A stretch of 64,000 bases of DNA from Eutrigla gurnardus. Lineage: Eukaryota; Chordata; Actinopteri; Perciformes; Triglidae. The first letter of the stretch is position 1; each line of letters begins with the position of its first letter. Location: positions 11,961,137 to 12,025,136 of the forward strand of contig OY741277.1 of assembly GCA_963514095.1 (NCBI GenBank), read 5' to 3'. Positions 11,423-24,659 of this stretch are shown in pieces. Position numbers and translations under genes: made by a program. The notes beneath the pieces are model-generated. The model worked only from the letters and a program-made list of their open reading frames with translations. It searched no databases and was not told the DNA's origin.

Positions 11423-12040
11423 CACAACGACACTCCCATTACATGCACACGTCAGATTTACATGTTAACGGCCTTAAATGGCAAAAGAAACTTGTTGAAT
11501 TTTGATGATGTCAAATTTCATAAATCCTGTCATGTGACACGACACGAGCAAATGAGAAATCTGGAATGTTTTCTGTGTCGGTCTGTTAGTGAAGTCGGGG
11601 AAAAGATTACATCACAAGTCAACTTTCTTGCCCTGACAGCATTTAGGGAAAACTTTCAAAAGTCTTGAAGGTTGTTTTCCTAGTGGTCATATACAACAAC
11701 TGAAATGATGCAAACTTAATGTAATCTTGACACTCGATGGGCAAACCTCAAACTTCTTGTTTCAATGCTATAATACCTAACAAAATCCCCCAAAATGCTC
11801 CGCCCTTGAATGAGTTCTGGAAGTATAAGAACAAAGAAACCTGTTGTTTAATAGAAATGACACACACACACATAAACACATACACATGCACTCCTGTGAC
11901 CTCTCCTGCTGACAGGTAACCAGGGTTTTGAGGGGTGCTTTGGGTGAAGGGGATGCCTACTGCACAAACTCCCGGGCAGACGAATCAACCCCCCGAAGCA
12001 TTAAGGGTGGGCATAAACCAATAGTTGTGTGTTTGTTAAT

Positions 12041-12239
12041 GTGTGTGTGTGTGTGTGTGTGTGTGGAAAGATGGGGGGAAGCAGTTGGAGGAGGACATGG
12101 AAGCACAGAAGGTGACAGAGAGTGTCTCTGGCAGCCGGACTGCTGGCCTCTGGATGCTCGACTTCTACTCTGGGCCGCCAGCCCTTCTCACTGATGCACT
12201 AATGAAAGACAAGACAGAGCTGAACGGAAAACACAAGCA

Positions 12240-12275
<36 letters not shown>
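12041..12275. repeat. GT array (12041-12064) and CA array (12240-12275)
   Basis: Two pure dinucleotide arrays of opposite orientation lie about 175 bases apart within the intron. Confidence 0.8.
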
Positions 12276-12278
<3 letters not shown>

Positions 12279-13326
12279 ATGCGCATATTACAGAGAGAAA
12301 TGGGAGAAAGACTCAGTTGCTCAAAAAAGGTCACTTTATAGCATGTGACTCAAAGGGCTAAGGCGGATCGTGACGATATGCGCCCAGACGGGTGACAGCG
12401 ATGTCATGCGTCTGCTCTGGGGCTGTTGTCTTTGACCCCTGGCTCCACACAGCCCCACTTGACCTTAGAGACACAACTGAAAATGGGCAAATAATACGCA
12501 TGTTCAGTAATGACCATTTCCAAAGCAGCTGGTGGGGTAATTATTCTGTCTCATCTCTCTCTTTGCCTCTTATCCCCCCCCCTCTCTCTCTGTTTCGCCT
12601 CCCTCCATTCGCATCTGTGCGAGTCTCTCGTCAGGCAGAGCCGTGACCTGAACAGTTTGTGACAGCTTTCTGGGAGAGTGGAGTCGGAGACTAGGCATGC
12701 CTCGCAGACCTGAGCGCAGCAAAGGTTATCTCACGTCTCCCACATGAAGTAGAAACTACACACACACACACACTCTTACAGCTAAAAAAACCCCGGCACA
12801 TATGGACGCACATGCACCGACACACGCTGGCCCAGATACATCATATCACACGTGTGTGTGCCCGTTTAATGGAATCTCCTCTTCATTATTCAAAACCTTG
12901 TCAGAATCAAGCAGTATGTGTGTCTGTCAATCACTTTCTGCCAGATGGCGAGTTAGTGTGAGAGAGAGCGAGCCAGCATGCTGTTACAGAGGATAAATAC
13001 GCACACCTAATTGAATGTGGCGAGTGCGGCTTTATGTGAATGTGTCTTTTTTCTTTTTCCTGGTTCGGCCTGTCAAGTCCGGGGAATTCTATTCATGACG
13101 GCTCAAAACAAAATGCTAAGTCACTTAAATAACATTTCTCTTCAACTCCTGACATTTGGCATTTTCTCCAAAGCAAAGATCCTCTGGGCATTTTGGACGT
13201 GAGCCTATGATGAGGGAGTTCACAGGACTTTCTCCAAGAGGGCCGAATTATGGTATAACAAAGACTTAAACTAACAAAAAAACGATGTCAATGAGTCAAC
13301 AAATTAAAACAGAAAACGCTCCCTAC

Positions 13327-14667
13327 CAGTGGGGTCCATCACTGCATTGGCTGCACCCCATCGGTGGTAGAGGGCGGCCAGTTCATTGGGGTTGTAGTTT
13401 TTGAGGAAGCCCAGGATGTCTGTAGGCTCTGGTGTCTCTGCGATCGGCTCCTGCTTCACATCTCCTCGAGCCTCTGAAGGCAAAGAAGAAGAAGAGGAGG
13501 AGGTGGAGGAGGAGGAGGAATTCAGCAGGGTGCCTCCATGTGCCTGGGAGGCTCTGTAGATGTGTCCCACTGTGGAGCTGTGGGTGATGGTGCTGGGCCT
13601 CGTAGCGTTGACCCGGCTCTGGCCTTGGGAGTTGGGAAGCGGCTGATGAGGGGAGCCCCTAGCTCGACTGTACTCTGCTAGGCCGTGTTTGCTGGACAGC
13701 ATGAAGCCAAGGCCCTCTTGAGGCATCGAGTAGCGGTCAGATATCCGGGATGCAGCAGCGGCAGCAGAGCTGGGGCTCGGGGCTGAGGAGCGGGAGTGGG
13801 CACCAGTGCTCTTCTCCAAGGAGCTGGAGGAAGACGATGGGCCTCCCCGAGGGTAGATATCCACTTTGGGTCTGAAGCGAGACTGATGACTCTGGTCCTC
13901 CATGTGTCTGACACTGCTGTTGCTACTGCCTGGCCGGCTGGGGACTTTCCCAGCTTGGGTGCCTGAGGTTGACGAGGAGCCCCTGGAGAATGAGGAGGAA
14001 GGGGTAGAGGAGGAGGAGGATGACGGCATGGCTGCCTGGCTGGCTGGCCTGCCCTTCTTTAGAACTTCGCTGGAGTAGGTTGGGGGCCGGGTACGCTGGG
14101 CGCGCATCAGTGGCGGCAACGGTGGGCATTCCTTCCCCTCCAGGACTGGTGGGGGACCAGTGCGTCTCCTGGAGGATAATAAGTTGTCCCTGGAGCTCTT
14201 GGAGCTGTTTTTCAGGGCCCATTTAGGAGCAAGATTGGAGCTGCTGCTGTTGATGCGGTGAGCCACAGTCTGGTGCATCCAGAGCACCTCTGGGTAGCAA
14301 GTGGAGTGGGAGCAGAAGGAGCACTTGTGGCTTGGGAGGCTCTTCCTGTCCGGGGTTAGAGAGGCTATGCCCCTGCAGCCCTCGGCCCTCACACATAGAT
14401 CCACGGGGGCCATGCAGGGTTCGAGGGGGGAAGGTCGAGCTGAGAGGTAAGGAGGAGGCGGCGCAGAGTTGTTCAGCCCCTGAAGAAGAGCTTTCTTCAG
14501 CTTGGGATAACCACTTGTGTTGCCTCTGTCCGAGCTGGAGCTCGGGCTTGGAATGGGGCTGGGTCTGTCTCCGGGGGCGGCCGGGTGTTGGACACGGACG
14601 TGAGTCAAATAGGCCTGCAGCTCAGTGGTGACAAAGTCACAAAGGCTGCAGATGTAAGGCTTCTCAT
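13327..14667 (-). CDS. znf516: znf516 large coding exon: fingers 8 and 9, serine-rich region, conserved C-terminal motif
   Basis: The acceptor is a pyrimidine tract ending in CTACAG (AG at 14669-14668). The donor is CACTG|GTAGGG (exon end 13327). The exon encodes the end of Asp581 through the first base of Gly1028. Finger 8 has Cys587, Cys590, His603 and His608. Finger 9 has Cys696, Cys699, His712 and His717 with CYPEVLWMH, nearly the same as human ZNF516 (YYPEVLWMH). Downstream, RTGPPPVLEGKECPPLP also matches human. Pro668-Val673 (PVDLCV) sits where human has a PLDLS CtBP-binding motif. Residues from about 800 on are low-complexity, rich in Ser and Pro, including runs encoded by GAG/CTC-type repeats. 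VKQEP (984-988, Lys985) fits a SUMO site, and DILGFLKNY...LYHRWG near residue 1000 matches the human DILNIFKTY...LYQGWG block. Confidence 0.95.
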
Positions 14668-17624
14668 CTGTAGGGGGAAAAAAAAAACATGAAGGCAAAT
14701 GCATGTAGTTTATACTCATCTCTACTATCAACTACTGTAAAAGTCAGAGCTCATTCAGATTCATATTCTTCCATCCAGATGTAATTTTGCAGAACAGCCA
14801 CCAGGCTGCAGTATTGGCCAGTATTCCCACAACTCCTCTTTTCATTTTACACATGAATGTATCCTGAAATAATCGATATACTTCTACTATTACAAGCACA
14901 ATTAGCTCTAAACAATGAATGATTATATGATAACTTCATTTGATGTCGTTTCAAGGATTTTGATATTTGTTCAATAATACACAGTGACATGTAATACATA
15001 GTACTTGGTTGGGCTGCATGATGGTCCACATGCTGTGAAACCATAATTAAACAGCACAATAGAGATGAATCATCACATTTTACAAATTAAACTAATGGGA
15101 TATTTTAAAGCTTATAAAGTCAGTTTATTCATTGTGATGCACACATTGACTGTATTGTATCAATATTGCTTATTCCCAAAGTGCAGCTCTATAATTTTTC
15201 CACAAGATGGCGTTTGTTACATGTCTTTCTTTACAAGCTAATTTTACTGTTGTCACTGGGAAACTTTAGATTTTTCCTCGGTTCAATCTGAGGAACTGAG
15301 ACAATGAGGATGTAAATAAAAATAGGCATTATGGAAGCAGATGTAGTCGATTTTAAATGTACGCTGATGTGAAACGAGAAAATCCTCCAGTTGGTCTTTC
15401 AGTGTTTATGAATATAAAACCATAAAATTAGCCGGCACGCTCTTAAGAGGCCGATGATCCAACAGATCGGATCTTGTAAGTAGCACATTATGGGACTCCC
15501 CACTATCCCTCCTCCCTTTTTTACAATAACACCAGTAACCTGCCATCTGTTTTTCATTTGGCTTCCTGTTGGCAACACTGGCCAACACACATAGCTCCGG
15601 CTCTGCCAAGGTGAAGCCCCAGGGCGAGGCAGTTTTAGTGGGGAGGCTGGTAAGACTGATGTGACCTGTTTACCAGGCTGCTATTGGTCTTTTAGTAAGT
15701 AGATATTGACATATTGATATATAAAAGGATATGCACAGCCCAAAATGTTTTTAGTGCCCATCCAAAGTATCAGTCTAATGCCGAATCAAACTCACAATAA
15801 TTACCACCATGCAAAATGCTATCAATCTATATCTAATATGGCTGATCATCCTGTTAATATGTGCATGTAAATTGTCATTTGCATTTCCCAAAAAGCCTGG
15901 CTGTCACATCAGAGTATTGGAGGCTAAAGAGTGTCCTCTGAGCGTCTCTTTCCCCATTGCCTGCATCCCTCTCCATCGGGAGGTGACTCTATAAATAACA
16001 AATCCCTCAGACATCAGGCTGCCTGGCAGGCTCAATGGTAAGAGGAGTGGACGAGTGACAGTGGAAGTGTCACAGGAGGTAACCTTAGAGATTATTAAGA
16101 GTCAAAGGGGGGTACGGGGGAGAGAAAGGATGGACAGAAGCTTTCTTTTAGTAGATCTTCAATTCTTTAAAAGATTTGTATGTTGGTTGTGTCACGAATA
16201 TTAATAGCTTTCATCAAGTATCAGCAAATAAATACATCAACAGATTTAATCGCATTTTACCATGTCTCTGACATTGCATTTTTTGTATCTGACACATTAT
16301 ATACATTTGTGTATCGTGTACATATTGAGTTAAAAATAGATCCTGTATCCCAAATGCAATTCTTGAAACCAGACACCAGGATGTCAGTGGGTTGGGAGTG
16401 AATACAGTATGTAACATTTATGTATTTTTATAAAGAAGTTAACCACACCTTTAACTGCCGGAGTACAGGACTGTTGTTCTGTTTTGTAACTGATAATTGT
16501 TAGTTCTACAGCAAACAAGACAAAGAAAGCAAAAAACATATCCACACACACAGATAAGGGGGGGTGAGGGGAGTTTCCTGAGACAGGAAGACCTGAAATA
16601 GCACACGGCTCGATCAGGCTTAAAGAAATGTTCTGCTATTTTTGAATGTCTCTACTAACGGGGAGGAATGGAAGCAATCACTACAGTTCTTTGCTTTCCG
16701 CTGTCCGAGCAAGAACAAAGTGTTTTCAGCGAGTTTGAAAGTTAAAAGACAAATGCCTGAGAGCTCTGACGCGCGACGTACACAAGAGACCTTCCTTTAA
16801 CATATTTCAGCCATGATTATGGGTGTTTTGCCCTTGCATGGTTAGGTTTTCTTTTTTTTTTCTTTTGCTCTGCAGTGTTTATTGGTTGTGGAGGTGAAAA
16901 AAATCATAGGCATTCCAAAAATGCCCATTCCTCTATGGACATGCCACTGAAATGCACACGCTTTCACTTGACGGTTAGCTTTATTGCTCCGCGATACAAA
17001 ATAATTGCACCGTTGTAAACAGAGTTTTCAGTGGCAGTTAAAGTTTATTGAGCATATTTGATAGTATTTGTGTGTGGCACTATAAAAAGGGGCTGAAGTC
17101 AGATGCGATTCTGACATTTGGCCACATGGTGGCTCCAGCTCCCACTCCATAAGCTGAGGAGCAGCACCTACACAAGGCACAGTTCATCAACAGATGTTTA
17201 CTACAGAGTGACAGAGGCGGAGGCCTCGAGTGGGAGGCTTGAAAAGGGCGACAGTCATTTCTGCCACTAAGAATCCTGCAGAGCACGCTTCTCTTAGTCA
17301 ACTGGTGTGTGTATCACTCATTTACTTGGACAGTAGTTACATTTTCCTGTTGTTTAATGCTGGAAAGTTGAGTCAGTATCTCACAAATAGAATACTAGTG
17401 TGGCACTAGTGGTCATAAGCAATGAACAAGACAGCAATAATGGAATCTTCAGCACAATGACCTCTGATGAACGCATTTATACAAAATATTTAACCGAAAG
17501 ATTGAAAGTAAATTAAGCTGCAATTCCCTAAAGTCTAATGTTTACCATTAGTTAGTTCCCTTACCTCGTTCATTTAATTAAAGATGATTGTTTCAAATAA
17601 AAAATAAAAAAGGTTTTGACCAAC
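14668..17624 (-). other. znf516 intron between the two large coding exons
   Basis: A 3 kb AT-rich phase-1 intron. I see no exon, RNA gene or long microsatellite. The block at about 16620-16900 (moderate GC with several CpG) looks unlike its surroundings and could be a decayed repeat or a regulatory block. Confidence 0.75.
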
Positions 17625-19365
17625 CTGAAATCTCTCCAGACTTTGCAGTACCCATTTCTGAGGCCTGGTCTCCAAGGGTGGAGGCGGGTGGGGAGTCTCC
17701 ATACCCCGGGGTACTGGGCCTGCTAGGGGAGCCCGACTCCGGATCACTGGTGGAGCCCCATCGGTCATCTCTTGCAGTCCTTTCCTTGTCGCCCACAGAA
17801 GCCCTTCCCCCATCCTTCCTGTGGACCCGCTGGTGGACAACCATCTGGTGACGACTGCGAAACACCTTCCCGCACTCAAAGCACTCGTTGGACTTGGAGG
17901 AAGACGGTCGCCGTCGCTCCTGGCGGGACGAGGGCCGGTACTCGGAGTCGCTGAGGCTCTCTGGCGTCCGGTCCCCTGAAGAAGCGTGGCTCCCCAAACC
18001 AGAGCTGCTGCGTCGCCCTGAGCCGCGTTTGACTTGACCTTGCAGGACATAACGGCTGCTCTCCTTCTCGAACACCACGGCAGCTCCGGCGAGGGCCTCC
18101 TCCCCCATGCTTCCGACCCCATAGGAGGCCTTGTAACTCGGCTCCACTGGCTCAACAACCCTTCCTTTAGTAGCTAATTGCCACGCCTGGTAGCTGCAAA
18201 CGGGATCTAGCTCTGGGATTCTTTGACCTGGAACCTTCTTCTCACTCTCCTCCTCTCCATCCAGGGTCTTTTCCCCTACAGGCTGCAGGTTTAAGAAGTC
18301 AAGGTAACGTCTCTTAGCGGCGGGTGAATCCTCGTCATCACTGAGTCTGAATGGGCTCGGGGACTTCCTGCCATAGCTGAGACTATGGATTTTATCGTGG
18401 GCCCTCAGGCTCTCTTTGTTGTGGAACAGGTTCCCACATTTGGAACACATTTGATAGGTGGACGCGACAGAGCCAGTGGTGATTTCAGGATCCTGAGCCA
18501 CGTCGTTGATGGTGGCCGGTTGCTCGGCGGATTCCGGTTTTGACCGCGACCTGGATTTGGTGTTGTGTGTTTTCATGTGCGATTTGAGAAACCAAGCCTC
18601 GCGGAACCGCCTTCCGCATATGCGGCAGCAGTGGTCCAGGATCCCTGCATGTTTCTTCATGTGTGACTTGAGGAACCAGGCCTGGGTAAAGACCTGGCCA
18701 CAGGTTTCACAGGGGAAGGTCCCATCACTCTGGGGTTGGGCAACCTCTTGTTCGGGCATGACCTCTTCCTTAACAGTGGCCTCCTCCTCTGCGTCTGCCG
18801 TTATGTGGACCTTTTCAATATGGCTGAGGAGTTGGTCTTCTCGATGGGCCTCGTACCCGCACAGACGGCAGCAGAAAGGCTTCTGGTCCGTCCCGGGCTT
18901 CTCCCTTTTCACGCTCCTCCCAGGCACTTTCCTTCGACTCTCCTCGCCGCTATCCCCGCCAATCATCCGGTTACAGGCCGAGCTGCTCTTAGTAGGACTA
19001 GTGCCTCCGTCGAGACCCTCTGAAACACTCATCTCCTCCTCCTCGGCCCCGCCCTCCTCATCCTCATTGGCGTGGTGGCTGGAGAGCGTGCCCAGTTTGT
19101 GGCTGCGGATGTGAACTTTGAGGTTGCCCTTCTGAGAGGCCCTGTGGTCACAGTATGGGCACTTGTAAGGACGCACACCAGTGTGCCGCCTCATATGCTG
19201 CGACAAAGAGCTGAGGAATGGGAAGCTGCGTCCGCAGATGTTGCAGTCGTAAGCCCCAGGGATTTTGTCGTCCCCACCATCCACCTCATTTCCAGGGTCT
19301 CCGACCAACTTCCCCTTCCTCCCCGCCTGGGTCTCCATCGCCTCCACGCTGTCTCTGCGATTCAT
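17625..19365 (-). CDS. znf516: znf516 first coding exon: fingers 1 to 7
   Basis: This exon encodes residues 1-580 and the first base of Asp581; the donor is TTTCAG|GTTGGT. The start is the ATG at 19365-19363: it aligns with the human N-terminus (short charged leader before the first finger), and an in-frame TGA lies about 45 bases upstream. Fingers: 1 (Cys41, Cys44, His57, His61), 2 (Cys69, Cys72, His85, His89), 3 (Cys166, Cys169, His182, His187), 4 (Cys219, Cys222, His235, His239), 5 (Cys247, Cys250, His263, His267), 6 (Cys307, Cys310, His323, His327), 7 (Cys495, Cys498, His511, His515). Motifs SPTKSSSACNR, SYQAWQLATKG and CDHRASQKGNLK match ZNF516. The relatives ZNF536 and ZNF219 share the finger layout, but the acidic linker after finger 2 and the SPTKS block fit ZNF516 better. 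A 5'UTR acceptor probably lies at about 19418. Confidence 0.96.
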
Positions 19366-21395
19366 TCTCCACACAAAACTACTCGGTCTTCCTGGCCTTT
19401 CACAAGCTCAATAAAACCTGAAACTACTGCTATCTGCAGTCGCACATCTGGGGATGTCTGGTGTGCCTTTGTTGGTCAGTTAAAATGCTATCTGCCTTCA
19501 GTCATCCAGAGACCAAGCTGCTTACACAGCAGCTCATTTAGCACTCTCCGGTTACTGGATGCAACACCACCTATCCATCTTCATCCAGCACTGTCAAGGA
19601 ATCTGTGGCTCAGACTATCTGTGTGCCACCGGCAACGTAGAAGCCAGTGTTTGTTGTTTCTATCATTTATTCACGTGGTGAAATGTAAACTCTCTTTCAG
19701 GCTAAATAGTTCTCAGCATATGAATCAGAAGTGAGCTTTAAGAGAAGGTTTTCACTCAATTCCAGCTCGCCGTTGTGTCAGCTGACAGATGTTTGGAGGG
19801 TCGCCGTCCCAACACGCTTCTGTTCTTCATTTTATTGTCGCCAAGCTCTTCAGCACAGGAGCAGCTTCCGGGGTCATGTGACAGTGAGCTCTTTATAGCC
19901 GGGCCTGCACGCAGTCCATATCATTCACCTGAGGAAGACACACCAAAGAAAGAGACAGAACATGTAAGCAAGGCGAAATAATTCCAGTTTCCAGACACAT
20001 TCAGTTACCGTTTTCATACGAGTGTGAGTTACCTACAGTATGTAGGTGGACTGTATGTGGTATAAGGGAGATCTGCATACCTAACAGGCAACACAAATAC
20101 AATACAGTCCATGACAGAAATAGGTAAACCAATTCTAACTTATATGGAATTGACCTAATAAATATTTCAACAAGAATAAACGTGAGTGTAGAAGGGGTAT
20201 TGTCATAGCATAAAGTCCACTCTCTGTATCCGTGGCTGACATTGTGCACCACCACTATGCACGCGCATGTGTGTGTGTCGTGGTTGTGCATGAGTCGTGC
20301 AGGGCTCTGGGGCTCTGACGCCACACTGGCTGAATCGACACTTTACACAATCAGGGTGCGGGTGGGGGTTTGGGGGGGTTGGGGGGGTCGAGGGCTGTGT
20401 TCAAACCAGCAAGATCAGCAGTGCCACCATATTCCCTCCCCATAGTGGCCTCATGCAACCGCCTCAACTGACACTATCACATGACAGGGATCTTAAGTAC
20501 ACAACAGGAAGTGGCTCTTCAGACAGTTTGCTTTGCTCTATTTCTCAAACTGGAGTTGAATGGGGTTGGAGAGGGAGTCAGAGAGAGAGAGAGGGCGATA
20601 AGAGAAGAACGTAAACAGTGTTGACTAATTTCATAGTTCATAAATTTCCTTCAGTGGGTGGAATCATTTGCATATTTTCATCAACAGATTATGTGTTAGT
20701 TGCTATTATTCCACATTACAGAGTCCCAATCTCCTCACAAAGAGTCGCTCAAGGTCAATCCCATCTTAATCCTCCTTCTCCCTTTGCTCAGTTCATTGAT
20801 AGTGTCATTATAAAGGACCCCTTTATGTCACAGCACCGTTGATTACACCGACACATTTTTCACCGGCGTATTCATTTCAGCAGATGCTATAGAGCCGGCA
20901 AAGTGTGGACTACATGAAATGTGACTGACAGCGTTATTACAGGCTATTATATAAAGTGCCAGGGCCCATAAGCTGAGTTACTGCCAGGCTCTAATTATGA
21001 GTGGATAATTGATCATAATCATAAGAGGATAAGGTTGTGGAGGAGGGAAGTTAGCACAAGAACAATCATATGTCTTAAACTCTTCGCACTCAAAATGAGT
21101 ACCCTGCGCCGGAGCCACCTATCTATCTAGAATGATTTATGCTATTCAAATCTGCGGGCTCTCAATGGTTCCCCATGCTTCCTCCTTGAGTGCTGAGTGA
21201 GCTAAGTCTGCCAGCAAGTACTTTACCGTTCCAGCAGGAAGCTCAGCTGTGGCCCGAAAATGTATTTTCAGATCCAGACTTCTCTTTGTCTAAATATAAC
21301 ATACGAGACATTATCAATGATGATCTAAATTTCGGCTTGCATTTGAAAAACTCAGTAACTGGTCCAGGCTGAACAACTTGTCATAAACTCATCTA

Positions 21396-21745
21396 CATAC
21401 ATGCATGTCCCCCAGAGGATGAATCCTGATGACATATACGATCCCCTGACCTTTTGTCTAGTGTCACCAGCAGGTCAAAGTTTTTACTTTGGTGAACTCC
21501 CAGGAACTGTTTGGATGGATTGGTGTGAAATTAGTTTGAGACTTTATTTCGACCTTCAGGGTGAATAGAATCACCTTAGTGATCTCCTGAGCATTCATCT
21601 AAAACTTCATCGGGTCCAACTTTTCAGTTCGTCCAATACTTTGGTTTATAACAAAATACCTTCAAGACTAATGACATTCCCCTGCACTTTATGTTTGGTG
21701 CTAATTAACAAATGCTAATAAGCTAACATGCTATGCTAAAGGGCG
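21396..21745 (+). mobile_element. copy of an abundant teleost interspersed repeat
   Basis: Segments GTCCAATACTTTGGTTTAT, AATGACATTCCC, TTTGTGCTAATTAACAAATG-like and GCTAACATGCTA follow one another as in a non-coding repeat I recognise from many perch-like genomes. It includes the upstream part with a CAGAGGATGAATCCTGATGAC-like segment and GGTCAAAGTTTTTAC. Divergence is high, so this is an old copy. No protein is encoded. Confidence 0.75.
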
Positions 21746-23690
21746 TGTTTAGAGATAGTCCTCTTTAAACAACCCAATATTATAATTATCGTAATTATAT
21801 ATTATTATAATTATTATGTGAAAACATTGCCTTTGATGTTCACAAAGCACAGGTTAAGGCAACAGCAAGGAAAATATTTAAACTTGACAAGTCACTTGAA
21901 CGATACATCTTAAGGGAATTGCATCCAGCACATTACATGATTGATGGACATAAATCAGCAAAATAAGGAACACAAATCCATCCAACCCCGTATATCCACC
22001 CGCTTTAGTTTTTCCCTCCATCTGTTCCGTTCTCTTCCTCCACACCTTAATGTCACTCATCACTTACTTAGGAGTCCCTCTCAGTTCTGGTGCCAAAAAC
22101 AGGCAATAATAATCGCATTTCCTGTTGATTGGGGGTCAGGAGGGGCAGGGGGATTGAGACAATTCAACAGTAAGCCCGTCATCCACCAGACAGTCGCATG
22201 TGCAAATTGAAATGTAATGAGATTAGCCCCCCAGAAGGGAAACAATGCAGGATCCTCGCCATACAGGCAAAGGAGGGTGGGTGGGGGGGTTGAATGACAA
22301 ATTGGCTTAAGGAGGGAGAAACTGTCCAGGAGAGACGGACGAGATTAGCAATCATCGAAGTCATCAAAAAAGAGAAGAGGGGCATCGAAGCTCTAGATAA
22401 AGTGTCTTTCTGAACAGTCTACTTGGTAAATCTCGACCATCATTGACATCCGCCAGTTAATTAACCAGAGATCGTGAGTCGCTGTAATTGGTGTTTTATT
22501 TCTTCGGTACGGGTTTCTTTTTTTCCTGCAGGGAAATGGTCACTGTTAGATATTAAGGCTGGTCCAACCCTCTCTGGGAACCTCATTGGTCTAATATCAG
22601 ACATGGACACTTAAGCTGCCCTACCATGAGTCACTGGGAGCAAGCAGAGGGCTACACACTCAGCTGATAATGACTGCTGTGTCAAACAAAAACTGTTCTT
22701 TCCCCCCCCCCCTCCTTCCTCCTTCATGCTCAACCTCTGCTGTTCTGCTTTCTGGCGGCCGATGTACGACCAGAGGAGGAAATCCACTCTTATTTTCCCA
22801 TCCATATGTAACCTTTTCAGAGCAGCCTGGCTATTTCTGTTCCCCGAGACTCCCGAGGTTCACATCTGGAGCGAGTCTTGAAACAAACAGGATCACGCTG
22901 TGCAAGCCAGCGGAGAAACCAGCCTCGCAACTGTGAGGTTTTCTGTTTCGGACGTGTTTTCACACATCAGTACTGTTACAACGGCAGAATTTGAACTTTA
23001 GTTTAATATCAATACTACAGTAACACTGAAACACACTAAAACATTATGATCAATGCCCGCTATACAGATTATTTGGATGTTTTGAGAGGTCGTTATGACA
23101 TTCTACGTGAGACAACTCCACACCTGTCGACAAGTTTAGGAGGAAACGTGTCCAGTTTGAAACTGTCTGGTCTGTTTGACTTCTTCTGTGCCAGTCATCT
23201 GCTAAATTTGCTCCCTGATGTGCCCGTAAATCCAGCTTGCATAACACGTTTGGTACACTGCAATAAAAATAAGTATGCAAATTTGGTCACAAAACAGAAC
23301 TAGCGTAGTCTATAATATTTCAAGAGCATTTAAACAAAGAGTCATACGAAGATTCAACAAAGAGTACGGAGCCAAATTCTTTTCTCTTTTTTTTTTTTGC
23401 TCCTCTGTGATAGAAAACACTGTCATCCGGCCAGGAAGCCCCTTCATCATAGCAATCATCTCGGAGGCAGCCGCGGCACAAATCTCCTGCAGCCAAGGGT
23501 GCGGAGATTGGCTTTCGTAACACACCGATTCACTCACGCTGTCACCTTATCACCGCTAACGACCGCGGGTCGTTCTCGTGCGGGACATCCTTCAGCCGCG
23601 ATGGGCTCTGCTTTCCTCCCACACGATCGGCACAGAGGTTAAGAAAAAACGACACAGCGGGGAAAAATAAAGAGTGGACCTCTTGTTTGA

Positions 23691-23696
<6 letters not shown>

Positions 23697-23751
<55 letters not shown>
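23697..23751. repeat. (CA)n microsatellite, about 27 units
   Basis: A pure CA array. Shorter CA arrays follow at 23906-23922, 24061-24083 and 24258-24280, so the dinucleotide recurs four times within 600 bases. Confidence 0.9.
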
Positions 23752-23753
<2 letters not shown>

Positions 23754-24659
23754 CGAGGGGAACTGAGGAATCAAGGAGCCAAACAGAGGGGGCTTTTAAT
23801 GTTCACACACATCTTTTGAAAGTCTATATGTGCACACTGTGGGGCTTTTAACACTGTTTCATACAGGCCGCATTGAGAGCTTAACGGCCCATACAGAGCG
23901 CTGCTCACACACACACACACACAGTCGCATACACTGCTTCACAGAGCATAACGTACAGAGAGCACTTTACAAAAAACCTTGCTATCCTCTGTTCAGCTGC
24001 TCATAAAGTGGAGACATTCAGTGCTCAGACTGGGACAGAGGGGATGGTATGGAGTCTTAAACACACACACACACACACACACATACACACACACGCACAC
24101 ACGCCACACAGTGCAGAGCCAGTGTATTTTCAGACCAATCAATAATCCATTATGAACAGACTGCTCTTCACCTCACACCCGGCTTTAAACCGGCAGACAA
24201 AGAGGTCTGTTGCAAGCTCCTCGGTGGAGAGAGAGAGGAGCAGAGCACAGCTGGATGCACACACACACACACACACACACGCACGCAGGAGCTGTAGGAC
24301 ATTTTTAGGGTGACAAACATGTCATCTGTGGAGCACAAAAGAAGCTTTTCTGCAAACTTTGAGGTTGACAGACAACGTTCGGCTTGAACTGCTGTTAAGT
24401 TCTGTCAGTTCAGTTAAATCCCAGTTGGAGGTGTTATCATCTAGTTATCATCTTTTTTTCACTGTAGAGGTTCAAGAAAATTATAAACAACACTGCAAAA
24501 AAACTAGTAGTTTTGAAAACCACTGTAGATCTATGAAGGTAAATGGCTTACTGTAAGGTATTTTCAATGTGTTCATTCCAGGCTTCCTCTACTGCTCACA
24601 AACACAGACATGCATTTGCGTGTGCATGTAAGCTAAATGGGACAATCCTTTAGAGGCAA

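Larger units (their letters stand above)
10494..13326 (-). other. znf516 intron between the serine-rich exon and finger 10
   Basis: A 2.8 kb phase-1 intron, with GT arrays (11258-11272, 11310-11332, about 12041-12064), CA arrays (11391-11419, 12240-12275) and a T-rich run at about 10870-10886. No exon or RNA gene is recognised. Confidence 0.8.

Noticed and set aside
13678..14631. Other frames over the large znf516 exon on both strands (13678-13914, 13923-14222, 14020-14226, 14332-14631)
   Set aside because: They are shadows of the znf516 frame, which has human-like motifs and exact splice junctions.
19366..19374. Extension of the znf516 start upstream to a GTG at 19374
   Set aside because: Vertebrate genes rarely use GTG; the ATG at 19365 aligns with the human N-terminus and a TGA lies in frame upstream.
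17574..19734. Open frames opposite or offset to the seven-finger exon (17574-18158 minus, 18506-19114 plus, 19072-19734 plus)
   Set aside because: Shadow frames of the znf516 finger region; no independent start context or homology.
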